Under the pieces are notes generated by a model. The model did not search any database and had not been told where the DNA came from. It saw nothing but the letters and a program-made list of their open reading frames with translations. Positions 12,603-23,471 of a DNA stretch of 64,000 nucleotides are shown piece by piece (positions within the stretch are counted from its first letter, which is position 1; each line of letters begins with the position of its first letter). The position numbers were made by a program, and so were the translations under genes. The DNA comes from Henckelia pumila (lineage: Eukaryota > Streptophyta > Magnoliopsida > Lamiales > Gesneriaceae): the NCBI RefSeq assembly GCF_033568475.1, contig NC_133121.1, forward strand, positions 1,674,001 through 1,738,000. The letters are read 5' to 3'.

Positions 12603-13952
12603 ATGGTGATTCCACCAGAAATTTCCCTCTCCTTCATCCCATCTTCTGCCTCCGACCAAATCTTAGCATTAATCAGTGCATTACTCTTCCTTATATACTT
12701 CTTTTCATCAAAATCCCTTGGCATTTACCTCATAGACTTTTCATGCTATCTCCCACCTGCAAATCTAAGGGTTCCAGCTGCTCATTTCATAGAACATGTC
12801 GAAAGAAGCGATATTTTCGATAGAGAAACCATAGATTTTCAAACAAAAGTGTATGAAAGATCTTCCATTGGGCCTCAATCTTGCCTACCTCTTCCAGTCC
12901 ATCAAATCCCACATGACAAATCTCTGAGTTCATCCAAATCCGAAATCGAAACCATCCTCTTCACCGTCGTGGAAGACATCCTCTCAAAGCACCAAGTTAA
13001 CCCCAAAGACATAGACATCCTCATATCCAACTGCAGCATCTTCTGCCCCACACCTTCCATCACATCTATGGTCATTAACAAATTCGGCTTCCGGAGCAAC
13101 ATCAAGAGCATCAGCCTCAGCGGAATGGGATGCAGCGCCGGATTAGTAGCCATCAGCTTAGCCAAAGATTTGCTAAAAGTAAACAGAAACTCACTGGCAT
13201 TGGTCCTTAGCATGGAAGCCATAACCTCGAGTGGCTATGAAGGAAAGTTCAAATCTTTTCTTCTAGCAAACGTTTTGTTCCGAATGGGGGGCGTCGCAGT
13301 CCTGTTATCCAACAAAACCCACGACAGAAAACGATCGAAATATGCCATTCGTCATCTTTTCCGAACCCACATGGGATCAGACAACGAATCTTACGAATCT
13401 GTTTATCAAGAAACCGATGAATCCGGGCTAGTGGGAGTTTCTTTATCAAGAAACCTGCTCCGTGTAGCCGGGAATGCGCTGAAAAACAACATAACAGAAC
13501 TAGCCCCCCATATTTTACCCCTCGACGAGATGATTCACACCGGGATTTCCATATTAAGATCGAAACTTTCGAAGACTGAAACATATCATGTTCCGGATTT
13601 CAAAAGAAAGATCAGTCATTTCTGCATACATGCAGGTGGTAAGGCGGTGATCGACGCGGTGCAGGACAGGTTAAGGCTGAGCAACGAAGACGGAGAGGCG
13701 TCGAGGATGACACTTTACAGATTCGGGAACACTTCATCTTCCTCTGTTTGGTATGAGCTTGGGTATTTGGAGGCAAAAGGGAGGGTGAAAAAGGGTGATA
13801 AGGTTTGGCAGATTGCATTTGGGAGTGGATTCAAGTGTAACAGTGCGATATGGGAATGCATCACAGATTGGGATCATCCCAAGTTGAGGAATGTGTGGTC
13901 TGATGAAATAGATTTGTACCCTGTTTCTATCCCAGATCTAGCTGATTATTGA
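12603..13952 (+). CDS. 3-ketoacyl-CoA synthase (KCS), short form
   Basis: Condensing enzyme of the ER fatty-acid elongase: joins malonyl-CoA to a long-chain acyl-CoA to make very-long-chain precursors of waxes, suberin or sphingolipids. The single-exon 449-residue protein has one clear N-terminal membrane segment (about residues 19-38), the FAE1/type III polyketide synthase-like core, and the expected catalytic residues Cys177 (in GMGCSAG), His343 (HAGGKAV) and Asn376 (FGNTSSSS). LFRMGGVAVLLSN at 225-237 and FGSGFKCNS near 406-414 are family hallmarks. It is shorter than the common 490-550 residues and is closest in size to the KCS7/KCS19/KCS21 type. The usual segment around NWYxGNDRSM is changed to SSGYEGKFKSF, so the substrate range may differ. 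I cannot name the paralogue. Intronless structure is normal for this family. Confidence 0.93.
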   Translation: MVIPPEISLSFIPSSASDQILALISALLFLIYFFSSKSLGIYLIDFSCYLPPANLRVPAAHFIEHVERSDIFDRETIDFQTKVYERSSIGPQSCLPLPVHQIPHDKSLSSSKSEIETILFTVVEDILSKHQVNPKDIDILISNCSIFCPTPSITSMVINKFGFRSNIKSISLSGMGCSAGLVAISLAKDLLKVNRNSLALVLSMEAITSSGYEGKFKSFLLANVLFRMGGVAVLLSNKTHDRKRSKYAIRHLFRTHMGSDNESYESVYQETDESGLVGVSLSRNLLRVAGNALKNNITELAPHILPLDEMIHTGISILRSKLSKTETYHVPDFKRKISHFCIHAGGKAVIDAVQDRLRLSNEDGEASRMTLYRFGNTSSSSVWYELGYLEAKGRVKKGDKVWQIAFGSGFKCNSAIWECITDWDHPKLRNVWSDEIDLYPVSIPDLADY

Positions 13953-15514
13953 TGAATGTGTAAGTGATCATTCTTGATTGTTCTTGATTCTTGGTGACAT
14001 TTTTGAAGCCAAAAGTTGCAAAAAAAAGTTTGGAATGGATGGGATTGATGATCTAGTGAATGAAGCTGAAATTCATGAACGTCAAATCTGTCAGCTCTAA
14101 ACTTTCCTAGCTAATTTCTTGAAACATTTTTGTATTTATGAAAATATATGATATGTTTAAATTTAATGTTAACTTTTATTAAAAAAAATGTTAATTTGAT
14201 TGAAGATAATTAATTGAGACATGCTAATCGTCATATACAATATATTTATAATTATTGAATGTTGGGTTTATACTGATAATCATCATGCAATTAATATATT
14301 TATATGTATAATTCTAGCTTTTGTTGTATTAATTAAATAAATTAAATTTAGATTTCTTGAATAATAGTAATAAATTTTGTTAGCACACACCGATGCAAGG
14401 AATCTTTTCATTCAATAGATGGTAACCAAAACATGTCATAATAAGTTCAGTTTGTGAATTAAATGCTCCTCATACGTGAAACAAAAACTGTCATATAATT
14501 CCCTTCAAAAAAAAAAAAAACTGCCATATATTTAAATTCATATCCATCGCTTACGACTTTCCTCACCAAAAACCCTCGGCAAGTATGAATTTATCACTTT
14601 TAAAAATTATTTTTTTGTGTCCCAGCTAAAAACATATATTTTCAAAAGTAAGTTTTAGGAGCAATTATGTGATGAGTTTGAACACGTACGACATTACAAA
14701 TATATATAATTCCAACCAGTTAAATTAATTGTTCGTATCCATCTATTGATCGAGCTATGTGTTAATTATATATATTAATTGGTAAATGTTTCATTCCATA
14801 TACCAATATTTTATTTATCTAAGCTTGTATTTGGACATAGCGATTTGAATTTGAGATGAAATTTTAGCACATGAATTCTCCGCATGACTCCCTAGAGTAT
14901 TGTGTGGAAATTCTCAGTCCAAAACAAGCTCAAATGAAAAATAATTTAATGGATTTAGTTTAATATATAGACTAGAAATATTTGGTGCTAGGCCAAATGA
15001 ATATTAGTTTTTTTTTTCAAAAATAAAAATAGTTTTATTTTTTCGACTCATTCTTAAACTAAAAATACGAGTCAACCAACCAAATGAGTTCTATGCCGGC
15101 CAACCCCATCAAGAGAAGAGATCAAGAGAAGGTAGATACATTTACATATATGTAAGTCATGAGTAAGTGTGATCAATATTTGTATCGAAAAAATTTATGA
15201 GGAATGAAGCCTGGTCCGACACATTAATCACTCACACATGTAAAATAACGTAGCAAAAGATTGCGTCGAGCCAGCCAACATTCCCCGCAAACACTTGATC
15301 CGATCCATTTCTAGTAATCTAGCTACTCTTTAATTCCCTCAAAGCTAGGATTAAACCAAGCTTCCCTATATATGTCTCACATATATATATTTTGTTTCTT
15401 GGTTGGCTTTAGTCCATCAAACGCCCTAGGATAAATCTCGGTTATTTATAGAAGGGAGCTAGAACGTGTAAGGCTTCCTTTGGATCATCTTGAGAATCCA
15501 ACGGTAGGTATCAA

Positions 15515-15701
15515 TTAATGGCGGAGCTATGTATAGCTCGGGTGACACAACATTTTTTTGAAATTTTTTATATATGAATTTTGAATAAATTTGGATTAAT
15601 GTGTTATTAGCCCAGGTATTTCAATTCAAAAAATTAAAGCATTTGAGAGCTTAAAATTCTAACTCCGGTAGATTGATAATTTTTTACTCCGCCATTAATG
15701 G
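15515..15701. mobile_element. Possible small MITE with GGCGGAG-type ends
   Basis: The left end reads TTAATGGCGGAG (about 15515-15526) and the right end is its inverse, CTCCGCCATTAA (about 15688-15699). The 185 bp between is AT-rich and non-coding. Terminal inverse symmetry suggests a non-autonomous DNA transposon. Target duplication is not clear because the ends themselves are TTAA-like. Confidence 0.45.
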
Positions 15702-15782
15702 GTATTACGATGACAAAGTTGAGATTTGGATAGGACGAGTTTCATAATATATATGGAAGGCTAGCTAATATATATATATAGA

Positions 15783-15947
15783 GAAGTTTTAAGCTGCCTA
15801 ACAAATTCCTGTTCACTTCGTTCTCGAGCACTAAAATCCGGTGCCGGGTTTTTGTTGTTTTTGTTTTTTATTTTTGCACCACTAAAACACGGCACCGGGT
15901 TTTAGTGGTCGGGGACGAAGTGGGCATCACTTGTTGGGCAGCTAAAA

Positions 15948-15950
<3 letters not shown>
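15783..15950. mobile_element. Foldback MITE with about 65 bp inverted arms
   Basis: The left arm (15787-15850) runs AAGCTGCCTAACAA, then ACTTCGTTCTCGAGCACT and CCGGTGCCGGGT. The right arm (about 15872-15950), read in reverse, runs TAGCTGCCCAACAA, ACTTCGTCCCCGACCACT and CCCGGTGCCG. The arms could form a nearly continuous hairpin. There is no open reading frame. TA-rich flanks hide any TA target duplication. Confidence 0.75.

Positions 15951-15981
<31 letters not shown>
15951..15981. repeat. TA microsatellite
   Basis: Uninterrupted run of about 15 TA units directly abutting the foldback MITE. Confidence 0.9.
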
Positions 15982-15982
<1 letters not shown>

Positions 15983-16873
15983 GTTAAAAAATTGTACATA
16001 TTAATGTATAATTCCAAATATATTATACCACACCACCTCTACTCGAATTATTTTTTTTTTATTAAAATTTAGAACATTGAGGTGGGCATGGTTTTTTCTC
16101 TTTTTTTATTTTTTTTATTGATTTGATGATTTTGATCACACTCTGACTCGAATAATTTTGAAATGGTCACAAGGTGGGTAAAGCAGAGAGGCAGTTATAA
16201 AGAAGAAGAGGGGGGCGTCCAATTAATTACTACACAAGATTAGGTACTAGTTAGATCATCTAATTAATTAAAGATAAGTTAATATTTTTTTTAAAAAATA
16301 AATAAGCATATATAGCAATAATATTTTAAAAATTGGATGATTTCTTATAAACTCACTTTAGTATATATTTAAAATAGTACCCCCCCTTCGTAATTTTTAT
16401 ATAAAAGATCGTGATCTACTAATTTTTATATTGAAATTTTATTGGGAATCCATTTGAATAATCCCTAGATTTATGGGAATCACTATTACATTTTTCTTAT
16501 GGCTTTATTTGTGTGTTGCGTGTAAGAACAATATTAATGTGGAAATTAAGCCTACTTGGGTTATTTTAAATTAAATTTTTCACCAAAAGCAAGTGAATTT
16601 TTCGAACTGGACAAGAAGAGATTACAATATAGTTCTTAGAATAAGCAAATTTTTTAATTTGATTGATATTGCTTAAGACATACAATGACTTCCTTCACAA
16701 TTAATTAGCTGCATATGTTCTTTTCTTCTTGTTTTCTCTTTCCTTTTCCCATTTTTTTCGTTTTTCACTTTTACCTTTTAATTAAATTAATAATCATACT
16801 CTAGTATTCAACTTTAATTTCCATCGAGTAAAGTGGATCATTAATCATTTTATTGCCATATTTGTATGCTATA

Positions 16874-16936
16874 ACATTAAAGGAATATAAAAAAAAAACA
16901 TTAAAGGAATATTTTAAAAAAACATTAAAGGAATAT
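16874..16936. repeat. Short direct repeat, three copies
   Basis: The 15-mer ACATTAAAGGAATAT occurs three times with a period of 24 bp, separated by A/T runs. Confidence 0.85.
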
Positions 16937-17727
16937 TGGTGTTATTCAATTTAAATTATTTATCCAAATGATTATTTACAAAAAAAATAATCGCAACTGC
17001 TATTTTTTTTTATGATTTTGTCAAGCACGCAAGTGACGCAACTATTTGATATTTTATATTATGAAGTAGTATTTCGAAATGCTTCGTCAAAACTCTTAAT
17101 ATTTTACCATTTTTTATTATATTCTTAATAATATTAGTTTGTTTTTATCGAATATTTTTATGTAAAATAAATATATCAAAATTTCAAATAATAATATATT
17201 TATAAACAATTAGATTTAAATATTAATCAATATTACATACAATAATTGAAATTATATATATATATATACATATATATAAAGTAATCAAAATATATAAAAA
17301 ATAGTAAATAGACCAATAAACAAATTGATCTTGAAATTACAAAGTGTTTTTAAAACGAGCAACCGTTTTAACTTTTGATGTGGTAGCAACGTACAACGTA
17401 CTTAAACCTACTTACGTGGTTCATGACTGTTCCGCAGAATGCAGATGTCCTTACTCTCAGGCCTTGGCATCACCATCTTGAAACCAACACAATTTTTAAA
17501 TCACACCCAAAAAAGGGAAAAACTTGAAATAAATAATCAATATAGAAGGATGTTGAAGTCGATATTCTACATAGATTTCCCCCCAAATGACTTCAAACCA
17601 GCACAGACAATACTTCACATGAAAAGGGAAATGCTGAGGTGGGCACGGACTAATCCTCAATGTCTACCATTCACCACTAGACAGTGAAAATTCACGGGAT
17701 AGACATGATCACGGACCGGAGAAATCG

Positions 17728-20700
17728 TCATTTCAAACCTAGGGCAAATGACAACTTTGGTCGAGATTTGTTCTTGCCCAACAATTTCATTTGATTCGCC
17801 CGCTCCTCCTCTTCTTGCTGTTTTTTCCTTCGGAGAGCCTCTTCTTTCTGCCGCTGGAGCTCCACCAATTCTTTATAGCGCTCCTCTTCTCTTATTTGCT
17901 GTTCTAATGCTTCTTTTCTTTGAGATTCTTCCACCTTCCTCCTATTCTCTTCCAGCATTCGTTCCAGCTCTTCTTTTTCTCTTCTTGCTTGTTCCTGTAC
18001 ATGCTCGCGTGTTAGAATCACACTTTCCTAGTAAACAAAGTCGAAGAATGGTTAAATGAAAATATAAAATACTACAAAATACACCTTGTTGCATCAAACA
18101 AGTCAAATCCACTAAAGACCAAGGATTACACTATTATGTGAGTGAGTAAAATTACATCAAGAACGATGAGAACTCTCAGATCAAATGCGTTAGTCTATTT
18201 GCCACAAATATCAATTTTTTAGCCCTTTTTAAATAAGTTTAGCAGCTAGGAAGCCAGATTTCGAAAAGTAGGGCGACAATAAGGTATGGATAAGGTACAT
18301 CCGGTATATACCTAAAAGGAGAAGATAGATAACAGGGTTCAGAGCTGGCTCGCTTATCAGGCTAATAGGCTATCCTGGGAGGAGCTTCCCATCCCCCCAA
18401 AGGGTGGCAGCATAGAAATGTACATTTTCAGTGAAATGAAGAATATAAGCTTACCTCATTCCGACGAGTTTCTACAAGAGCAGATTCTTTTTCTTTTTCA
18501 AGCTGAGCCGCAACCTCAGAAACAAGTTTCTTCCGACCTTCCTTTAGGAGCTTCTCTATTTCAAGGTTGAGTTCTACAGAATTCAATCTCTCTTCGACTT
18601 TCTTCTGTATTGCCTCCGATACCCTCTTCACAGTTTCTTCCTCTATTAGTTTTAATTCTGCCTCCTGTTGACGCCTGGAAAGAGGTAAAATTGTCAAATG
18701 AAAATTGCAAATGACCCAACATCAGATGAGTCCGTTCTAAGGAAATCAGAAGTGTTCAAAGATAGAGATCACTTTTACATAGGACCAGAATATGAACAAG
18801 ATAACTTAGCAGCTATTTGGCCTTCTGATTTTCTGTAATTCATAACTAAAATGAACGACAAACTAACCTCCATGTCGAAAAAGGCATTAGACATTCATGC
18901 TTATGCTTTTTAAGCATACCTCTAACTGATTGCCGTTCCAAAATATTTCAGTTTCATATCTGGTGAACAGTAGATTAATGAGGAATCAAAATAAACATTA
19001 CCAGAAACATCCTCCAACTTATCCTGTCGAGAAGAATGTCAAAAAAATATATAGGTCTTCATGCTAATTAATGGAGTACATTGGCCCATCCATTGTTAAT
19101 GCTGATGTTATTCAGATACAGCTCTTTAACAAATAATTCAAGTATTGAGAGCAGATCTTGCATTTAACATTAAAAACATGGAACAAACTAGTGAAGCTAA
19201 GTCTTGAAATCCACAAAAATAGTCACACTACATATGTTTCTGGGCTACATTTCATCAAAGATTATCTTAGCAAGCAACTTTCGCAAGATACATGTGTCAT
19301 AAATAAAAATAACAGCCAGGCCAACTCAAGTCCAATATAACTTCCAAAAACCAAAGGTAGATTTGACACACAGCCTAAGCCCACTGAAAAAGGATAGAGA
19401 CACTAATAATCATGAATATTAATATTCATAGTTGCAGCAAAATAATGATGACACTGGCACAGTGTTGCATTGCCGCAGCACAGTTTCTGAACAAGAGACT
19501 GAATATATGAAGGAGAAAAAGAACAAAAGAATTTCATGCATTTTTTGTGAATCATCATAAAGGCTAAAAAAAGAACGGGAAGAAAAGATAGAAGCATCAA
19601 CTAAAATAACTCCTACTTGACGCGAGCTATTTTACAAAACAATTTACCATAGAGAGTGACAATGCTATTATATCATAAGAACCATTCTGAAATAGTTAAG
19701 GCTAAAAATAGATAAGATCAAGAAACAGATTCAAAGAAGTACTTCACAAACAAAAGAGACAGTGAACATTCGAAAAAACCAAAAACAAATTGCACAAGAG
19801 CGGAGATCATTAAAACTGATTCCCTCCCACAAGATAGCCAAAATTTATCATTAGATTTACACATCTATATTGACAGAATAATTAATTTGAAAATTTAACA
19901 AGATAAGATATGAAGATAAAGAGGACATAGTTCTCAATTACTACAAGACAGTTTCAAAACTCATAGCAAGTATCAAGATGAGAAATATAGCCTACTGCCG
20001 TTGGCGTAGCTGTTTATGCAATTAGTTGTGCCATTGACTTAGACAGTTACAGGTAAAGCAATTTGTGGGTCTTTCACAATGTATGTTGAATATTACAAGA
20101 CAACTAAACTTAATTGGTATCCATAATTCCATAACAAACAAGATATCTCAGTTGTGAAACCTATCTCTGGAAAAACCATTGGATCGAAACGATTGAAGAT
20201 GTGTCCACTCACACGGTGCAATTAACAACTTCAACATAGCAAAAGGCTGAATATTTCTTGAAATTGTGTTGCTTCTACAACACTAAAAAAAACAGTCCAT
20301 CTACAAGGTGTAACAGACTACATCACCAGACGGATTAATAGAGCCCCTGATTCCGATGTAAATTATATACCTACAAGACATACTTTGATTTAAAATATAG
20401 TTGAACCTTCATTAGTTTCTCCATCCGATCAAAAAACAATATTTTCACACATAAAGTTTAAATGGTTTAAGCAAAATCCCACAACCGCATCAGACACAGA
20501 TTGCTATTTCTGCCATTGGAACTAAACATAATAATTCATAATTCTTTGTGTCTATTACATACTTGTGCAGTCATAAAAAGGTTCAGACTTCCATACAAAC
20601 ATAGACAATGGTAAAAAAATTAACATTCAAAAAGTGCAATAAGGAGAAGAACTGATAATTATACCTCTTATTTTCCTCTTCTTCTTTTAACTTTTCACTT

Positions 20701-22163
20701 GCATCTTTAGTCTCTTTTGTACCAGAGATTACACTGGGAGAAACATTTACGGAAGAAACAGAGGTACTCTTTTTCGTTTGTCTTTCATTGCGCTTTGGTG
20801 TAGGAGAGCGACGTTTATGTCGTTCTTGAGAGCGGGAACGACTTCTGTGACGTTCGTAAGATAATGAACGACTTCGTCTTCTGTAAAATACAATAAAACA
20901 GGTGACCTTGGAGTAAAAAGATTGGTCCCTACAGGTTTCTGATTATGCTCTTTCAAAACCCAGCGCCTGATACGGGATACGGGAAGCATATGCAGTTACC
21001 TCAAACATTGCAAAGAATAAACTGTGTGGACCATCTTTTATCATAGAAACTGCTAATATCACAATCGAGCAACGAAAGAACACCACGTCAGCACCCATCA
21101 CCTGTGGACTTCCCAAATACAGGGAAGACATTGTTTCTTTTTCTAAACCCAACAACGATGTTGACTATCTCTCCTTTGTACTATGTTTAGATATCTTATG
21201 TCAAAAATGCCAAAATCTTTGAGGGAATCTCCCATCGTTCATAGCCTTAACTATGACAATATACAACAGTTTAGAAGCTTTTATCGGACTGACAAAAGAT
21301 TAAACAAGACTTGAACAAGGGCGATAGTCATCAACTCAACAACCACAAGCATGTAGCATATCAAGGTGCTGATGGAAGGCGAAAACTCTCACAGGCAGCA
21401 AATTGCACAAGGAACACCAAAGTTAGAAATTCCATAGGCAGCCTGTAACTTCATCTAAAAAAACAATTGATGTTTATCATATAAAATTTATGACAATTCA
21501 AGCCATTATCACCCACAAAATCTATCAGGTGGTTAGACAAATTTACAAAAGAAAGATAAAACTATCCTATTAAAATGAAGGCTTCAAAAAATTTTAAAAT
21601 TGCATGTGTTCCATGCTAGAATGAGAAGAGACCTCTGGGTATTTAAAGAAAGACCAGCTGAATCAATCATATTCATGCACATAAAGCTGGTTTCAAATAA
21701 ACATATATTATAAGCAAATTGGTTACTATTTTTTTTTTCAAAGGAAGCAACTCGTGCTCCTTTCTATCTTAAATCAACAATCGAGACCATTCTCATCGCA
21801 TAAAACAGCATAGCTTCAAAAAATGACTAGGTTATTTTCCCTAAAATATTTGCAAAACTTTCGAGCTACCAAATTTGTCCGTGAAGACCACAAAACAACT
21901 TAGGGTACCCCGAAACAATAGTTAATTAATCAGAAAGTATTTGGTGCCTCTTAATCGGTAAATAAGGATAAACTTGTTAAAGAGATAATGAAATAACAAA
22001 TAAATATGGAGCAGGTATGAGTAAAAGGGTATCACCTGCTCCGAAAATAAGGAGATCGGCTCCTGTCTCTGCGGCTGTGACGGCCAAACCTAACCGGTGA
22101 TGGTGAAGGAGAGTATCTCCTCCGATGCAACGGCGACCTAGATATGTCCCTGTCTCTACCCAT
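17728..22163 (-). CDS. ARGLU1-like arginine/glutamate-rich protein
   Basis: Plant homologue of arginine- and glutamate-rich protein 1, a nuclear splicing modulator and transcription coactivator in animals. Four exons join in frame: 22163-22036, 20880-20665, 18674-18455 and 18027-17728, giving 287 residues. The N-terminus is an RS-type region (MGRDRDISRSP, SPSPSPVRFGRHSRRDRSRS, then RSRSLSYERHRSRSRS) likely to be phosphorylated and nuclear. From about residue 100 the protein is a long charged helix rich in E, K, R and Q (ERLNSVELNLEIEKLLKEGR and LVELQRQKEEALRRKKQQ), ending in LSFALGLK, the conserved tail of the family. Introns 1 and 2 are long (1.15 and 2.0 kb). Conserved function in plants is inference from the family. 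Confidence 0.9.
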
Positions 22164-23471
22164 CCAAAAGCTACCACTAAGTGACGCGAACAAGATCAAC
22201 TAGTAACCTGCAATACCAAACACATATTTTAAAGACAAAAATTTTAAGGACCCGCAAGTTCGAAAAATTAGCCATTTCTTGAAAGCGTTAATGCTTTTTC
22301 TCGATTTTTAACAGTCATTTCGATACAGAATTAGATTAACAACCTGTCACAAGATAATAAAAGATCTGCGTTCAATTATGGTAAAGCCAACGAAGAACGA
22401 ACCCTAATTATTGGGAAATTTTGGAGGAGCAAACCAATGATTTTGAAGAAAGGAATTTCTGGAGAGGATGAGTCATGAGAGACTTGTTATTAGAAGGTTG
22501 ACACAGGACAGAACAGGACTCGAGACAGATATGAATTGGGCTGCGAAAACGGCCCAGTGGGTTTTCTGGATAGAACCCGATCCATTTAATTGGATTCGTT
22601 TTATAATATTTGGATTAATAATAATAATATTTCAAGTTTTCAACATTTTTTAATATCTAAAAAAGTTTTATTTTCCTTCTTTTTTTTTTTGATAAATTTG
22701 AGACTCTTTCAATGTTTATTTAAGAAAATTCTATGTAAATTCAAGCATATGTTTGAAAAAAAGTTTAGATGAAGTGTCAGTTTTAATAACAAAATCAACT
22801 AACTTTGTCCCATCGCATATGCATTAAAAATTTAATAAAAAAGTTATACAATAAATGTATAATTTTAACTTTAAATATAATAATAAATATATTTTTCAGA
22901 TATGTGTTCAGTCCATTTAGAAATGAAAAAGTATGTTTTTTTTAAAGATCATCTCAGTTATTAAGAACTTGTAGGCTTTTATATATTAGACTGATAAACA
23001 TAATCCATATTTATAATTAAAAATAATCATTTGAATGGCTATGATCCGATCGAAAATCCGTCCCATTAAACGATCTCAAGTGAGTTTTTTATATATATAA
23101 TTGAAACATTATCACCATCATTTACCCCGAGGGGAAGACCTTATCACTCACCATTCACATAGCAGGATTTGTTAGTTAAAAAATAATTTTTTTAAAAAAA
23201 AACAAAAAATAAAAAACAGAATCCGTAGTTATTATTCATGGTACACAAGGGAGCAAAAATGATCGATTCGACTGAGTGAATAGTTCAGGCAAGTATCAGC
23301 CAATTCAACACTCACGGTCCATGTAAATAAATAAACGCATCCAAATACGTTTCGACAAGACGACGAATAGAGAAGCATGTCAATAGCCAACACTCTTGCA
23401 GGTCTAACACACCATACAGCTGACACTATAACATGGGTAAAATATCGCATGTGCACCGGGAGCTCGAACGT
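22164..23471. other. Intergenic: ARGLU1-like promoter and AKR2 3' end
   Basis: 1.3 kb between two minus-strand genes. It contains the upstream region of the ARGLU1-like gene and the 3' UTR of AKR2. AT-rich in the middle (22.6-23.1 kb). No gene or element recognised. Confidence 0.55.

Larger units (their letters stand above)
13953..17727. other. Gene-free region between KCS and the ARGLU1-like gene
   Basis: Convergent intergenic stretch of 3.8 kb, very AT-rich. It holds the 3' UTRs of the two flanking genes, two MITE-like elements near 15.5-15.95 kb, a TA microsatellite and a small triplication at 16.9 kb. No coding sequence is supported. Confidence 0.6.

Noticed and set aside
12902-13222. 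Antisense open frame across the KCS gene
   Set aside because: Antisense shadow; the KCS frame has intact catalytic motifs.
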